Origin: an uncultured Clostridia bacterium
GTDB lineage: Bacteria > Bacillota > Clostridia > Oscillospirales > Ruminococcaceae
Assembly: GCA_947630555.1 (NCBI GenBank)
Contig: CANRIA010000007.1
Coordinates: 17,205-81,204, forward strand
Length of the DNA stretch: 64,000 bases
Direction: 5' to 3'
Shown here one piece after another: positions 48,138 to 57,085 of the stretch. The notes under the pieces were generated by a model. That model saw nothing but the letters and a program-made list of their open reading frames with translations, was not told where the DNA came from and did not search any database. A program made the translations under genes and the position numbers. Numbering within the stretch: the first letter of the stretch is position 1; the number at the start of each line of letters is the position of its first letter.

Positions 48138-48473
48138 ATGACAGTAAACGAACTTATAGAAAAAACAGGCTACCGTCCGCTTAACGTTTCCTCGGGCTAC
48201 AGAGAGATAAGCGGCATTTACAACTGCGACCTTATGAGCGTGGTAATGTCCAAAGGCTTTGCAGGCGCGGCATGGGTAACTATAATGGCGAACATAAACG
48301 CCGTGGCAGTCGCGGCGCTTACAGACATGGCTGTTATAGTGCTCTCCGAGGGCGCGGCTCTTGACAGCGTTATGGTCGAGAAAGCCAAAATTCAAGACAT
48401 AAACGTCGTGCAGTCTGACAAGCCTATCTTTGAGACCTCGCTCGAGATCTACGAGCTTATGCAAAATGCTTAG
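48138..48473 (+). CDS. DRTGG-domain protein (second copy)
   Basis: MTVNELIEKTGYRPLNVSSGYREISGIYNCDLMSVVMSKGFAGAAWVT. Confidence 0.85.
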   Translation: MTVNELIEKTGYRPLNVSSGYREISGIYNCDLMSVVMSKGFAGAAWVTIMANINAVAVAALTDMAVIVLSEGAALDSVMVEKAKIQDINVVQSDKPIFETSLEIYELMQNA

Positions 48474-49197
48474 TCTTTCGTATGACCTGCATATACATTC
48501 CTGCCTTTCACCCTGCGGCGACAACGAAAGCACCCCTGCAAACATCGTCGGCATGGCGTATGTAAAAGGGCTTGATGTTATCGCGCTTTCGGATCACAAT
48601 TCCTCCAAAAACTGCGTGGCGGCAAAGGAAGTCGCCGATGCATACGGTGTTACGCTGATATGCGCTATGGAACTTACCACCAGCGAGGAATGTCATGTGC
48701 TTATGCTTATGCCCTCTCTTGAAAAGGCTCTGGAGCTTGACGAGTATGTGCACCAAAGAATAATGCCTATACAGAACAGCCCCGAGCTTTTCGGCGAACA
48801 GCTTATAAAAAACAGTGACGACGAGACAGTCGGCATTGAAGACACCCTGCTTATCAGCGCGACCAGCATCTCCTTTTCGCAGGCTTTCCCACTGGCGGAG
48901 AGCTTCGGAGGGGTGGCTTTGCCTGCGCACGTTGATAAATCTACAACTTCGGTAATATCAAACTTGGGTTTCATACCGCCCGACAGCACCTTTAAAAGCT
49001 TTGAGATGAAAAACATCTCGCGGCTGGAGGAGTTCAGAAACGGCTATCCCTATCTGCAAAACTGCAAGGCTATCACAAATTCCGATGCCCACTATTTGCA
49101 GGATATAAACGAGCCTGTGAATTTCCTGCACGCCGAAGAAAAGTCTGCCGCAGCTGTTATAGAGGCGCTTAAACACCCGAATATTTTGCAAGATTAG
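48466..49197 (+). CDS. PHP-domain phosphoesterase
   Basis: YDLHIHSCLSPCGDNESTPANIVGMAYVKGLDVIALSDHNS, ALPAHVDKS, SDAHYLQDI. Confidence 0.9.
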   Translation: MLSLSYDLHIHSCLSPCGDNESTPANIVGMAYVKGLDVIALSDHNSSKNCVAAKEVADAYGVTLICAMELTTSEECHVLMLMPSLEKALELDEYVHQRIMPIQNSPELFGEQLIKNSDDETVGIEDTLLISATSISFSQAFPLAESFGGVALPAHVDKSTTSVISNLGFIPPDSTFKSFEMKNISRLEEFRNGYPYLQNCKAITNSDAHYLQDINEPVNFLHAEEKSAAAVIEALKHPNILQD

Positions 49198-49200
49198 CAT

Positions 49201-50109
49201 ATGAAAGCATTTGTTTCTTTTCTTAAAAAAGTATTTTGCCTGCCGCCCGTGCCTACACTTATCGCGGCTGTAATAGGCTTTGGCTCTATACTTTGCGTGG
49301 CGATATTTCATATACATCAGCCCGTGATATGCTATTTTGCATATTTTGCCTCGGCGTATGCTCTTACGGTTTCTATAACAGGTTTTAAGTATTTGACCGC
49401 AGTTTTCGTCAGCCTGAAAAATCATATAAACAACAGCGCGCCTGTAAAGAAATTTCGCTCAACAAAGATAGGTCAGCGATATTTTTCAGATGTTCGTTTC
49501 CGCACGGGCGTATCTCTGTATCAGGGCTTTTTTGTAAGTATTCTGTACATAGCCGTAAAGCTGTTTTCGGGCATATACTACCGCTCGGAGTGGTTTGTCG
49601 CGCTGGCGGTGTATTATATTTTGCTTGCTGTAATAAGGCTTATGGTGATACGCCGCATATCAAACAGCGACATTATAGCCGAAATAAAGCGCTACCGCCT
49701 TTGCGGAATAATGCTGCTTTTGATAAATCAGGCTTTGGCAGGTGTGGTTATTCTGATAGTACACCGCGGCAACGGCTTTGTCTACCCCGGCGTGCTTATA
49801 TACGCAATGGCATTTTATTCGTTCTATATGGTGATAACGTCAGTCATAAATATAGTAAAATTCCGCAGGCACAAAAGCCCTCTGCTTTCTGCCGCAAAGG
49901 CAATAAACTTAGTTTCCGCGCTGGTGTCTATACTTTCTCTTACGACTGCCATGCTTACGCAGTTTGGCGGTAACGACAGCGCAGACTTCAACAAAGCAAT
50001 GACAAAAGCGGTCGGCGGCGGAGTGTGCACGATAGTAATTTTAATGGCGGTGTTTATGATAGTCCGCGCGAACGCTATGATGAAAAGTATTAAAAAGCAA
50101 GAAGGGTAA
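49201..50109 (+). CDS. hypothetical polytopic membrane protein
   Basis: ORF with multiple TM segments. Confidence 0.7.
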   Translation: MKAFVSFLKKVFCLPPVPTLIAAVIGFGSILCVAIFHIHQPVICYFAYFASAYALTVSITGFKYLTAVFVSLKNHINNSAPVKKFRSTKIGQRYFSDVRFRTGVSLYQGFFVSILYIAVKLFSGIYYRSEWFVALAVYYILLAVIRLMVIRRISNSDIIAEIKRYRLCGIMLLLINQALAGVVILIVHRGNGFVYPGVLIYAMAFYSFYMVITSVINIVKFRRHKSPLLSAAKAINLVSALVSILSLTTAMLTQFGGNDSADFNKAMTKAVGGGVCTIVILMAVFMIVRANAMMKSIKKQEG

Positions 50110-50112
50110 GTT

Positions 50113-50882
50113 TTTTGTTGCGCTTCCGCGCGCGCATGGAGCGCACACGTTGAACGCCTGCACGCAAAAGTTTTAAGTCTTGTCAAGAAAATAAAAGTTT
50201 TCGGTCAAGCCTTTTTCAAAAGGCTTGCAGGGGTACGGGGGCGGCGCCCCCGAAAACACAGCGTGCGCTCCGAAAAAGGTGAATTTAAAAACAGTCCGGT
50301 GGACTGTTTTTAAAGAGGAAAATCCCTGCAAGAGAGGGATTTTCCTTTGAGAATACCCGACTATTTTGCCTGCGCGCGCTTGCGTGCGCAACATCTTCAT
50401 GGAAAGCCCCTGTTTTTTGGCTTTTCCGTACTGCGATTTATTCGATTTTTGAGAAATATTATATACCCCCCTGTCCACTTGCCGCCTAAAGAGAACTCTG
50501 GAAGAATATTCTGCCAGTAGTTTCTTCTTAGGGCGGTGTGTGGAGGGAATATTCTATAGTTTTGTGTTTAAGAATTTTTCATATTGTACGGCGTTCCATG
50601 ATGGAACGCGGAAAAATAGCTATGCGCTACAACTAGGGAACGCCCTCTCTTGCAGGGCGTTCCCTCTTGAAAAACAGTCCACCGGACTGTTTTTCAATTC
50701 ACCCTTTGCGGAGCGCACGTTGTGTTTTGTGGGGCTCTGCCGGCGGTCGCTTGCGAACGCTACGACCCATGCAAGCCTTTTGAAAAAGGCTTGACCGAAA
50801 ACTTTCCCTTTCTTGACATGGTTTAATACTTTTGTGTACTGTGTGGCGTTGAACGCGCTCCTGCGCCGCGCGTAAGCGCAAT
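50113..50882. repeat. Composite hairpin-cassette element, copy 3, with long terminal inverted repeats
   Basis: Left GCGCTTCCGCGCGCGCATGGAGCGCACACGTTGAACGCC...AAGTCTTGTCAAGAAA; right arm inverted ...TTTCTTGACATGGTTTAATAC...GTTGAACGCGCTCCTGCGCCGCGCGTAAGCGCAAT. Confidence 0.75.
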
Positions 50883-50967
50883 CAACACTTTAATTTAACC
50901 ACAAAAGAATATTCCACAGCAATAGCGCATACCATAAAGCAGAGAATTTTTTAAGGAGCTTTACGGT

Positions 50968-51441
50968 ATGCGTTTTGTTGATAAGATAAAATACGCCGCT
51001 GTGGCATTATTAGCTTCAGGCGGCACCCTCGCTTTGTCAGCCCTTGCGACCATGAACAGCAGCAAGGTCTACGAGCAGATAAAAAAGCCGTTTTTCGCGC
51101 CCCCGGGCAAGGTCTTCCCTATCGTCTGGGGAATACTTTTCCTGCTTATGGCGGTGTCTTCCTACATCGTCTTAAAGGGCGGCGCGCCCAACCGCAAAAA
51201 GGCACTGCTCACCTATTTTGCACATCTGCCAGTGAACTTTCTGTGGGGCGTCATATTTTTCGATATGCAAAATTTTGCGCTGTCGTTTTTGTGGATATTG
51301 CTCTTGCTTGCGTGGGTGATATGCTTTGCGCGTGAGTTTTACAAAGCCGACAAACTCGCAGGGCTTCTGCAAGTGCCTTATGCAGTGTGGGTCGCTTTTG
51401 CAGCCGTTCTTAACGCCGCCGTGTGGATATTAAACCGCTAG
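50968..51441 (+). CDS. TspO/MBR family protein
   Basis: YEQIKKPFFAPPGKVFPIVWGILFLLMAVSSYIV. Confidence 0.93.
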   Translation: MRFVDKIKYAAVALLASGGTLALSALATMNSSKVYEQIKKPFFAPPGKVFPIVWGILFLLMAVSSYIVLKGGAPNRKKALLTYFAHLPVNFLWGVIFFDMQNFALSFLWILLLLAWVICFAREFYKADKLAGLLQVPYAVWVAFAAVLNAAVWILNR

Positions 51442-52500
51442 TTTTTCATCAATAAGCCTGCACAGCTTTTCGGCGGTGTCGTCAACAGACGAAAAATCCA
51501 TAGCCGCAATGTAGTATTTTTCTATCTCGTCATGAACTTTTTTAGCCTCTGTAAGCGTCTGCGCAGTTTCTTCAAGAAGCTTTGCGCAGGCATTTTTGTT
51601 CATTTTAAGGCGAGCCTTTTTAACAGCCATCTCGTTTTTGTCATAAAACCTCATCACGTTTATCTTCGCGGCGTTTTCGTTTTCGTAACCGTTCATCGGC
51701 GAGGATAGCGCGAACGCCATGCCAAGCTCTTTTATTATCACAAATTCGTAAACGCTTTGCGTGAACATATTGCTCTTGCTTATCATAACGTCATAGCCCT
51801 TGCGCATAGCCTCGTCAGCTATTTTCTTTAAGAATATATCCCCTGCCGCGTAGTAGTCGTCTTTCACTATAAATACTTTTTCAATGCCTTCAAGCGTTTC
51901 GGTCTGTGTCATGTATCCTTTCGGCGATATAGCAGAAAGCAGCGAAAACTCAGCCTTGCCGCGTGCAGAGCATTTTTTCGCAAACAGTTTAGCGGCGGTC
52001 TTTTCCGCAAGCGCTTCTATCCTGTCGGCAGCCGCATCACCCTGCGCCGAAAAATATGTATCGTCAAAAAGCTTAGTCATTGCTGCCACATAGCTTTTCA
52101 CGGTGTTCATATAGCCGCGATGCTTGAGCGTTACGCCGATAATATCGCTCGTGTGCTCTCTCAGTATCTCTCCGTTCCAGTGGTCGCCAAGATTCACTAT
52201 CATCTGCTTTACCGCAGGGAACTCGGGGTCAAACGTGTGCGGTGCTGTGCCGTCTACCACCAGCGCGTTCGCCTTTTTTACATACACAGCATCTAAGCTT
52301 TCGGGGTCTGACGAGCAGCAGTATGTTACTATGTCGCTCGCGCCCTCAAACTCTGCCGCTATCTTCTTCATCAGCGAGGATTTTCCCGTTCCTGCGCCGC
52401 CTTTGAGTATGTAAGTGTACACGCCGTCAGAAGATATAAGTTTGTGAAAATCGCTGCGGAAGCCCTCCTCAGCCATTGAGCCTAAAAAATATTTTTCCAT
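51430..52500 (-). CDS. Uncharacterised P-loop ATPase (PRK06851-like)
   Basis: ILKGGAGTGKSSLMKKIA Walker A; YCCSSDPESLDAV, VVDGTAPHTFDPEFP. Confidence 0.8.
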   Translation of the reverse strand: MEKYFLGSMAEEGFRSDFHKLISSDGVYTYILKGGAGTGKSSLMKKIAAEFEGASDIVTYCCSSDPESLDAVYVKKANALVVDGTAPHTFDPEFPAVKQMIVNLGDHWNGEILREHTSDIIGVTLKHRGYMNTVKSYVAAMTKLFDDTYFSAQGDAAADRIEALAEKTAAKLFAKKCSARGKAEFSLLSAISPKGYMTQTETLEGIEKVFIVKDDYYAAGDIFLKKIADEAMRKGYDVMISKSNMFTQSVYEFVIIKELGMAFALSSPMNGYENENAAKINVMRFYDKNEMAVKKARLKMNKNACAKLLEETAQTLTEAKKVHDEIEKYYIAAMDFSSVDDTAEKLCRLIDEKLAV

Positions 52501-52562
52501 AAATATCCCCCTTTTTGATTTGCTCAGTCTATTTTATGAAAAAATATCTCCGACTGCCACTT

Positions 52563-52685
52563 TTACTTCTTCACAAAAAACGCGCACCGCTCGTCGCCGC
52601 TTATGTTCGCAGCCCTTACATCTTCCAGCGTGCATGCGCCCTCTTTCTGATACATACATTCTTCAAGACAGCTTATCATCGTCAT
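52563..52685 (-). CDS. Small cysteine-rich 40 aa protein
   Basis: MTMISCLEECMYQKEGACTLEDVRAANISGDERCAFFVKK; GTGAT RBS region; below ORF-track size cut-off. Confidence 0.55.
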   Translation of the reverse strand: MTMISCLEECMYQKEGACTLEDVRAANISGDERCAFFVKK

Positions 52686-52801
52686 ACATATCACCCTTTC
52701 AATATGTATACTGCCGCTGCCTCGCCGCTTTTATACATGCGCTGACAAAAAACACATCTTCGGCATAGAATAAAAAAGATATTCTCAAACGGAGGTGTGA
52801 T

Positions 52802-53425
52802 ATGTCTATAATAGAAATAATGCTGATGGCGCTTGCAAGCTGTTTTGATGCCATGTCGGTTTCGGTAAGCTACCGCATTTCGGGCATAGGTTTTCCGCTG
52901 CGGTGCGTAATGACCATGACATTTATACACGGGCTGGGCATGGCGTTCGCTCTTTTTCTTGCAGATGCCGTTTTGCCTTTCTCGCCGCAGACCTGCATAA
53001 AGCTGGGCGCGGTGCTTATACTTATGTTTGGCATAACAGGAATTTTAAAACCCATACTCTCGCGCATTGACCGCAAACAAGGCGGCAAGCTTAGTAAAAG
53101 CAGCCGTGCCATGGCGCTGCTCATTGACGAAACTACAGCGGATACCGATAATTCAAGATCTCTTTCTGTAAAAGAATGTATACCGCTCTCACTCGCGGTC
53201 GCATCAGATGCCATGGTGGTGGGTATATGCACGGGGCCATCGCTGAGCACAGGCGGCAAGATATTTACTTCGTCCGCCACTTTTGTGGTATGTCTTATAC
53301 TTGTACTTATCGGCAGGAATTTGGGCACGCAAATAAACAGGCGGCTGGGCGGCAAGTTTGACCTCAGCTTCATACAAGGCGGTTTTCTGCTGCTTCTGGG
53401 GCTGTATATGCTTATCTTCAAATAA
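52802..53425 (+). CDS. MntP/YtaF family membrane protein
   Basis: MLMALASCFDAMSVSVSYRISGI, SLAVASDAMVVGICTG, multi-TM. Confidence 0.8.
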   Translation: MSIIEIMLMALASCFDAMSVSVSYRISGIGFPLRCVMTMTFIHGLGMAFALFLADAVLPFSPQTCIKLGAVLILMFGITGILKPILSRIDRKQGGKLSKSSRAMALLIDETTADTDNSRSLSVKECIPLSLAVASDAMVVGICTGPSLSTGGKIFTSSATFVVCLILVLIGRNLGTQINRRLGGKFDLSFIQGGFLLLLGLYMLIFK

Positions 53426-53426
53426 C

Positions 53427-53460
53427 AAAAAAGAGCGACCAAAATCGCTCTTTTTATTAT
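53427..53460. terminator. Terminator hairpin
   Basis: AAAAAAGAGCGACCAAAATCGCTCTTTTT. Confidence 0.75.
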
Positions 53461-53483
53461 GCTTCTTCATTTATACAAAAGTT

Positions 53484-54133
53484 TAAGTTCTTGTCAATAA
53501 AAGAAAAGTTTTCGATCGACACTTTTTCAAAAGGGTCGTCAAGGTCGTAGCGTATGCGTGCATACGCCGGTGAAACCCTCGTCGCCGTCCGCAGACGGCG
53601 AAAGCCCCATTCGGCAGGCGCTCCGCAAATGGGTGTAGCGGTCGTAAACGACCGCAAGGGAAGAATTTTTCGCTTTTAATTTTGAGGGCGAAAAATTCTT
53701 CAGGCGTTCTCAACGGGAACGCTACGCCCATGCAAGAGAGGGCGTTCCCTAAGTGGTAGTCATATCAAACTTTCCGCGTTCCATTATGGAACGCCGTGCT
53801 GTATGTGAAGTTTTAACTGGCGCACAAGTGCAAACTTTTAAAAAAGCTATTGCGCACGCAAGCGCGCGCAGGGAAAATATTTGGGTCTTTTCAAAGGAGA
53901 GGCTCTCTCTTGCAGAGCCTCTCCTCTTAGAAAACAGTTCACCGAACTGTTTTCTAATTCACCTCTTGCAGAGCGCACGTTGTGTTTGTGGGGCGCTGCC
54001 CCACACCCCGCAAGCCTTTTGAAAAAGGCTTGACCGAAAACTTTCCCTTTCTTGACAAGAATTTAGAATCCGCGGCGTAAGCCGCACCTTAACTATTAAC
54101 TATAAACTATTCAATATTCACTATTCACTACTT
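53484..54133. repeat. Composite hairpin-cassette element, copy 4
   Basis: Left TTCTTGTCAATAAAAGAAAAGTTTTCGATCGAC; right AAGGCTTGACCGAAAACTTTCCCTTTCTTGACAAGAATTTAGAATCCGCGGCGTAAGCCGCACCTTAACTATT...ATTCACTATTCAC (inverted match to 47745-47830). Confidence 0.75.
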
Positions 54134-54740
54134 CCGCCAGCCACGTTATTTCAACGCTGCTTTCTATCTTTTCTTTCGGCAGTGCTACCATTGCCGACCT
54201 GCCCTGCGGCTGGGCGCTCAAAGCCATGGGGCTTGCCTGCTCGCACAAACAAACCATTTCGCCGCCGAAGCTTACCTCGTCAATGCCCGTGATCTTCAGC
54301 CCCAGACCCTTTGCAATTATCTCAGCCTTTTTGCGCGAATCTTCTGTAGCAGAAGCAAGCACTTCGTCTTCTTTTGCTTTCCTGTCTAAGAGAGAAAAAT
54401 CAACGTCATAGCCTACATATTTCAGCTCTTTTGCAATATCCGCCAAATTACTTACAAGCGCCATATCAGCCTTTGCCGAAAATTCAAGCTTTTTTGTATA
54501 GGAACAGCCATTGTTCTCGCGGTAATAAGAACTGCCGACATTCTCCCTTTCAAAAACTATATCTTCGGGCTTTATAGATACCTTTTCTTCCAGCGCGGCA
54601 AGCAGTTTTTCGGTCTGCTCTTTGCCCACTTTTGCAGCTATAGTGCTGTCGTTATCATGTACCGCGACCGTAAAAGTGACCGTCATCTTGTCGCAGTCAA
54701 ATTCTTTAGCCGCACTTGTGCTGACCTTTATTTTCGTCAT
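54111..54740 (-). CDS. SIMPL-domain (DUF541) protein
   Basis: ALEEKVSIKPEDIVFERENVGSSYYRENNGCSYTKKLEFSAK, ALVSNLADIAKEL; C-terminal codons lie inside the repeat. Confidence 0.75.
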   Translation of the reverse strand: MTKIKVSTSAAKEFDCDKMTVTFTVAVHDNDSTIAAKVGKEQTEKLLAALEEKVSIKPEDIVFERENVGSSYYRENNGCSYTKKLEFSAKADMALVSNLADIAKELKYVGYDVDFSLLDRKAKEDEVLASATEDSRKKAEIIAKGLGLKITGIDEVSFGGEMVCLCEQASPMALSAQPQGRSAMVALPKEKIESSVEITWLAEVVNSEY

Positions 54741-54751
54741 GCTGTCGCTCC

Positions 54752-56236
54752 TTATTTGAACGGGTTCTCATCGTGGTATTTTTCGCTTTCGGGGTGGTTG
54801 TAGTCTATCTCTGTAACGCCCAGCAGTTTAAACGTCTCAAACAGTTCTCTGCCAAAGTGACCGAACGCCACAGCCCCGTGGTGAGGATAATTTTTGTTTA
54901 TAAGCACATAGCGGTAGAACCTGCCCATATCGTGTATAGCAAATACGCCTATGCCGCCAAAAGAGCAGGTCTGCACGGGCAGGATCTCGCCCTGAGCCAC
55001 ATATGCGCGAAGTTTGCAGTCGCTGGTGCTTTGCAGGCGGAAGAACGTTATCTCTCCTGCCGCTATATCTCCCTCCAGCGTGCCGTTCGTGCACTCCTGC
55101 GGAAGCGTTCGCGCCATTATCTTCTGATACTTCATCTCTGCCGACGACAGCTTGCAAATAGGCGTGTTTCCGCAGTGGAAGCCCATGAACGTGTCGCGGT
55201 GAGTGTAGTCAAACTTGCCCTTTATGTTGTTTTCATACATATCCGCAGGAACGGTGTTGTTTATATCAAGAAGCGTTACAGCATCGCGGCTTACAGCAGC
55301 GCCTATGTATTCGCTCAGCGCGCCGTAAATATCAACCTCGCACGAAACTGGTATGCCGCGAGAGGTAAGTCGGCTGTTCACATAGCACGGCACAAAACCA
55401 AACTGCGTCTGAAACGCAGGCCAGCACTTGCCTGCAATGGCAACATACTTTCTGCCGCCGCGGTGGTTTTCGCACCAGTCCAGCAGAGTAAGTTCATACT
55501 GCGCAAGTTTCTTAAGCACTTCGGGCTTTTTGTTGCCCTTTCCAAGCTCCTTTTCCATGTCCGCTATAACCGAAGGTATGCGCTCGTCGTCTGCGTGGTT
55601 ATTAAAGCTTTCAAACAGGTCAAGCTCGCTGTTTTCCTCTATTTCAACGCCCAGATCGTACAGACGTTTTATAGGCGCGTTGCAGGCAAGAAAATCCTGC
55701 GGACGAGGGCCGAACGATATTATCTTCAGGTTCTTAACAGCTATAACAGCCCTTGCAATGGGTGCAAAGCCTGCTATCATGTCGGCGCATTCCTCAGCCG
55801 TGCCAACGGGGTATTCGGGTATGTAAGCACTTATGCCGCGAAGATACAGATTATAGCTTGCGTTCAGCATACCGCAGTAAGCATCTCCCCTGCCGTCGCA
55901 CATATCGCCCGAGCTTTCTTCTGCCGCCGCAAAGTACATCGCAGGGCCGTCAAAATATTTTGCAAGCAGCGTTTCGGGTGTTTCGGGCCCAAAATTGCCA
56001 AGATACACAGCCAGAGCGTTGCAGCCGTTTGCCTTAATGTCGTCAAGGGCTTTAAGCATATCTTTTTCATTTTCAATGCACACGGGGCATACGTAAAGGT
56101 TGCCCTGCGCGCCGTATTTTTCTTCATAAGCTTTAGCAAGCCTGTCGCGCCTGCTTACTGAAAGTGTCATGGGAAAGCAGTCGCGGCTGACAGCCACCAG
56201 CGCAATTTTTTCCTTTGGTATGTTATTAAATTCCAT
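54752..56236 (-). CDS. L-fucose/L-arabinose isomerase-like family protein
   Basis: MEFNNIPKEKIALVAVSRDCFPMTLS...PVCIENEKDMLKALDDIKANGCNALAVYLGNFGPETPETLLAK; C-terminal HHGAVAFGHFG. Confidence 0.8.
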   Translation of the reverse strand: MEFNNIPKEKIALVAVSRDCFPMTLSVSRRDRLAKAYEEKYGAQGNLYVCPVCIENEKDMLKALDDIKANGCNALAVYLGNFGPETPETLLAKYFDGPAMYFAAAEESSGDMCDGRGDAYCGMLNASYNLYLRGISAYIPEYPVGTAEECADMIAGFAPIARAVIAVKNLKIISFGPRPQDFLACNAPIKRLYDLGVEIEENSELDLFESFNNHADDERIPSVIADMEKELGKGNKKPEVLKKLAQYELTLLDWCENHRGGRKYVAIAGKCWPAFQTQFGFVPCYVNSRLTSRGIPVSCEVDIYGALSEYIGAAVSRDAVTLLDINNTVPADMYENNIKGKFDYTHRDTFMGFHCGNTPICKLSSAEMKYQKIMARTLPQECTNGTLEGDIAAGEITFFRLQSTSDCKLRAYVAQGEILPVQTCSFGGIGVFAIHDMGRFYRYVLINKNYPHHGAVAFGHFGRELFETFKLLGVTEIDYNHPESEKYHDENPFK

Positions 56237-56265
56237 TTGAAAAACTCCTTTATATAATATATAAT

Positions 56266-56937
56266 TTAGTCGGGTATTCGCCAGTCTATCGGCACAATAT
56301 CGTTTGAAGACAAAAATTTGTTCACTTTTGAAAAATGCCTGCACCCGAAAAATCCGTTGTAAGCCGAAAGAGGGCTGGGGTGCGCCGCCGTGAACACACC
56401 GTGGCGGTCATTTGTTATAAGCGCAGCTTTCGTTCTCGCATTTGCGCCCCACAGTATAAAAGCTATCGGCTTTTCGCGCTCGTTAAGTTTGCGAATTATC
56501 TCGTCGGTAAAAATCTCCCAGCCTAGCCCCTTGTGGCTGTTTGCCTGCCCTTCGCGAACCGTCAGCACAGTGTTCAGCAAAAGCACTCCCTGCCTTGCCC
56601 AAGCGGTAAGTTCGCCGTGTTTTGCAGGCGGAATGTCAAGGTCGCTCTCCAGTTCTTTGTACATATTTTTCAGCGAAGGCGGTATCTCGCACCCTTTTCG
56701 CACCGAAAAGCACAGCCCGTGCGCCTGTCCTTTGCCGTGGTAGGGGTCTTGACCTAACAAAACTGCCTTCACGTCGCTGTATGCGGTAGTTTTCAGCGCG
56801 TTGAAAACATTTTGCTTTTCGGGGTATATAGTGTACTGCGCGTATTCCTGCCGCAGCTTTTCACAAAGGCTTTGAAAATACGGCTTTTCAAACTCGCCGC
56901 TAAGCACTTCGTCCCAGTCGTTGCCTATATGTATCAT
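56266..56937 (-). CDS. ung: Uracil-DNA glycosylase
   Basis: KAVLLGQDPYHGKGQAHGLCFSV, LLNTVLTVREGQANSHKGLGWE, AAHPSPLSAYNGFFGCRHF. Confidence 0.97.
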   Translation of the reverse strand: MIHIGNDWDEVLSGEFEKPYFQSLCEKLRQEYAQYTIYPEKQNVFNALKTTAYSDVKAVLLGQDPYHGKGQAHGLCFSVRKGCEIPPSLKNMYKELESDLDIPPAKHGELTAWARQGVLLLNTVLTVREGQANSHKGLGWEIFTDEIIRKLNEREKPIAFILWGANARTKAALITNDRHGVFTAAHPSPLSAYNGFFGCRHFSKVNKFLSSNDIVPIDWRIPD

Positions 56938-56939
56938 AA

Positions 56940-57050
56940 TTACGCCACACCTGCAATAGCGGTAAGCAGTATTCCGCCAACAATGCTAAGCCCCATGGCT
57001 ATTACCAGTATCCACGCAACTATGCGCTTTTTCTTCTCACGATTTTTCAT
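56940..57050 (-). CDS. Small single-TM protein (DUF4044-like)
   Basis: MKNREKKKRIVAWILVIAMGLSIVGGILLTAIAGVA; GAGGTGGTATT RBS. Confidence 0.6.
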   Translation of the reverse strand: MKNREKKKRIVAWILVIAMGLSIVGGILLTAIAGVA

Positions 57051-57085
57051 AATACCACCTCGCACAATATGTATCATGTCATATA

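Noticed and set aside
53457-54022. ORFs 53457-53657, 53483-53731, 53753-54022
   Set aside because: Inside composite repeat copy 4; cassette palindromes generate spurious open frames
54773-56161. 462 aa plus-strand ORF
   Set aside because: Antisense to the isomerase-like gene; composition (Arg/Ala/Tyr-rich) typical of a shadow frame, no RBS
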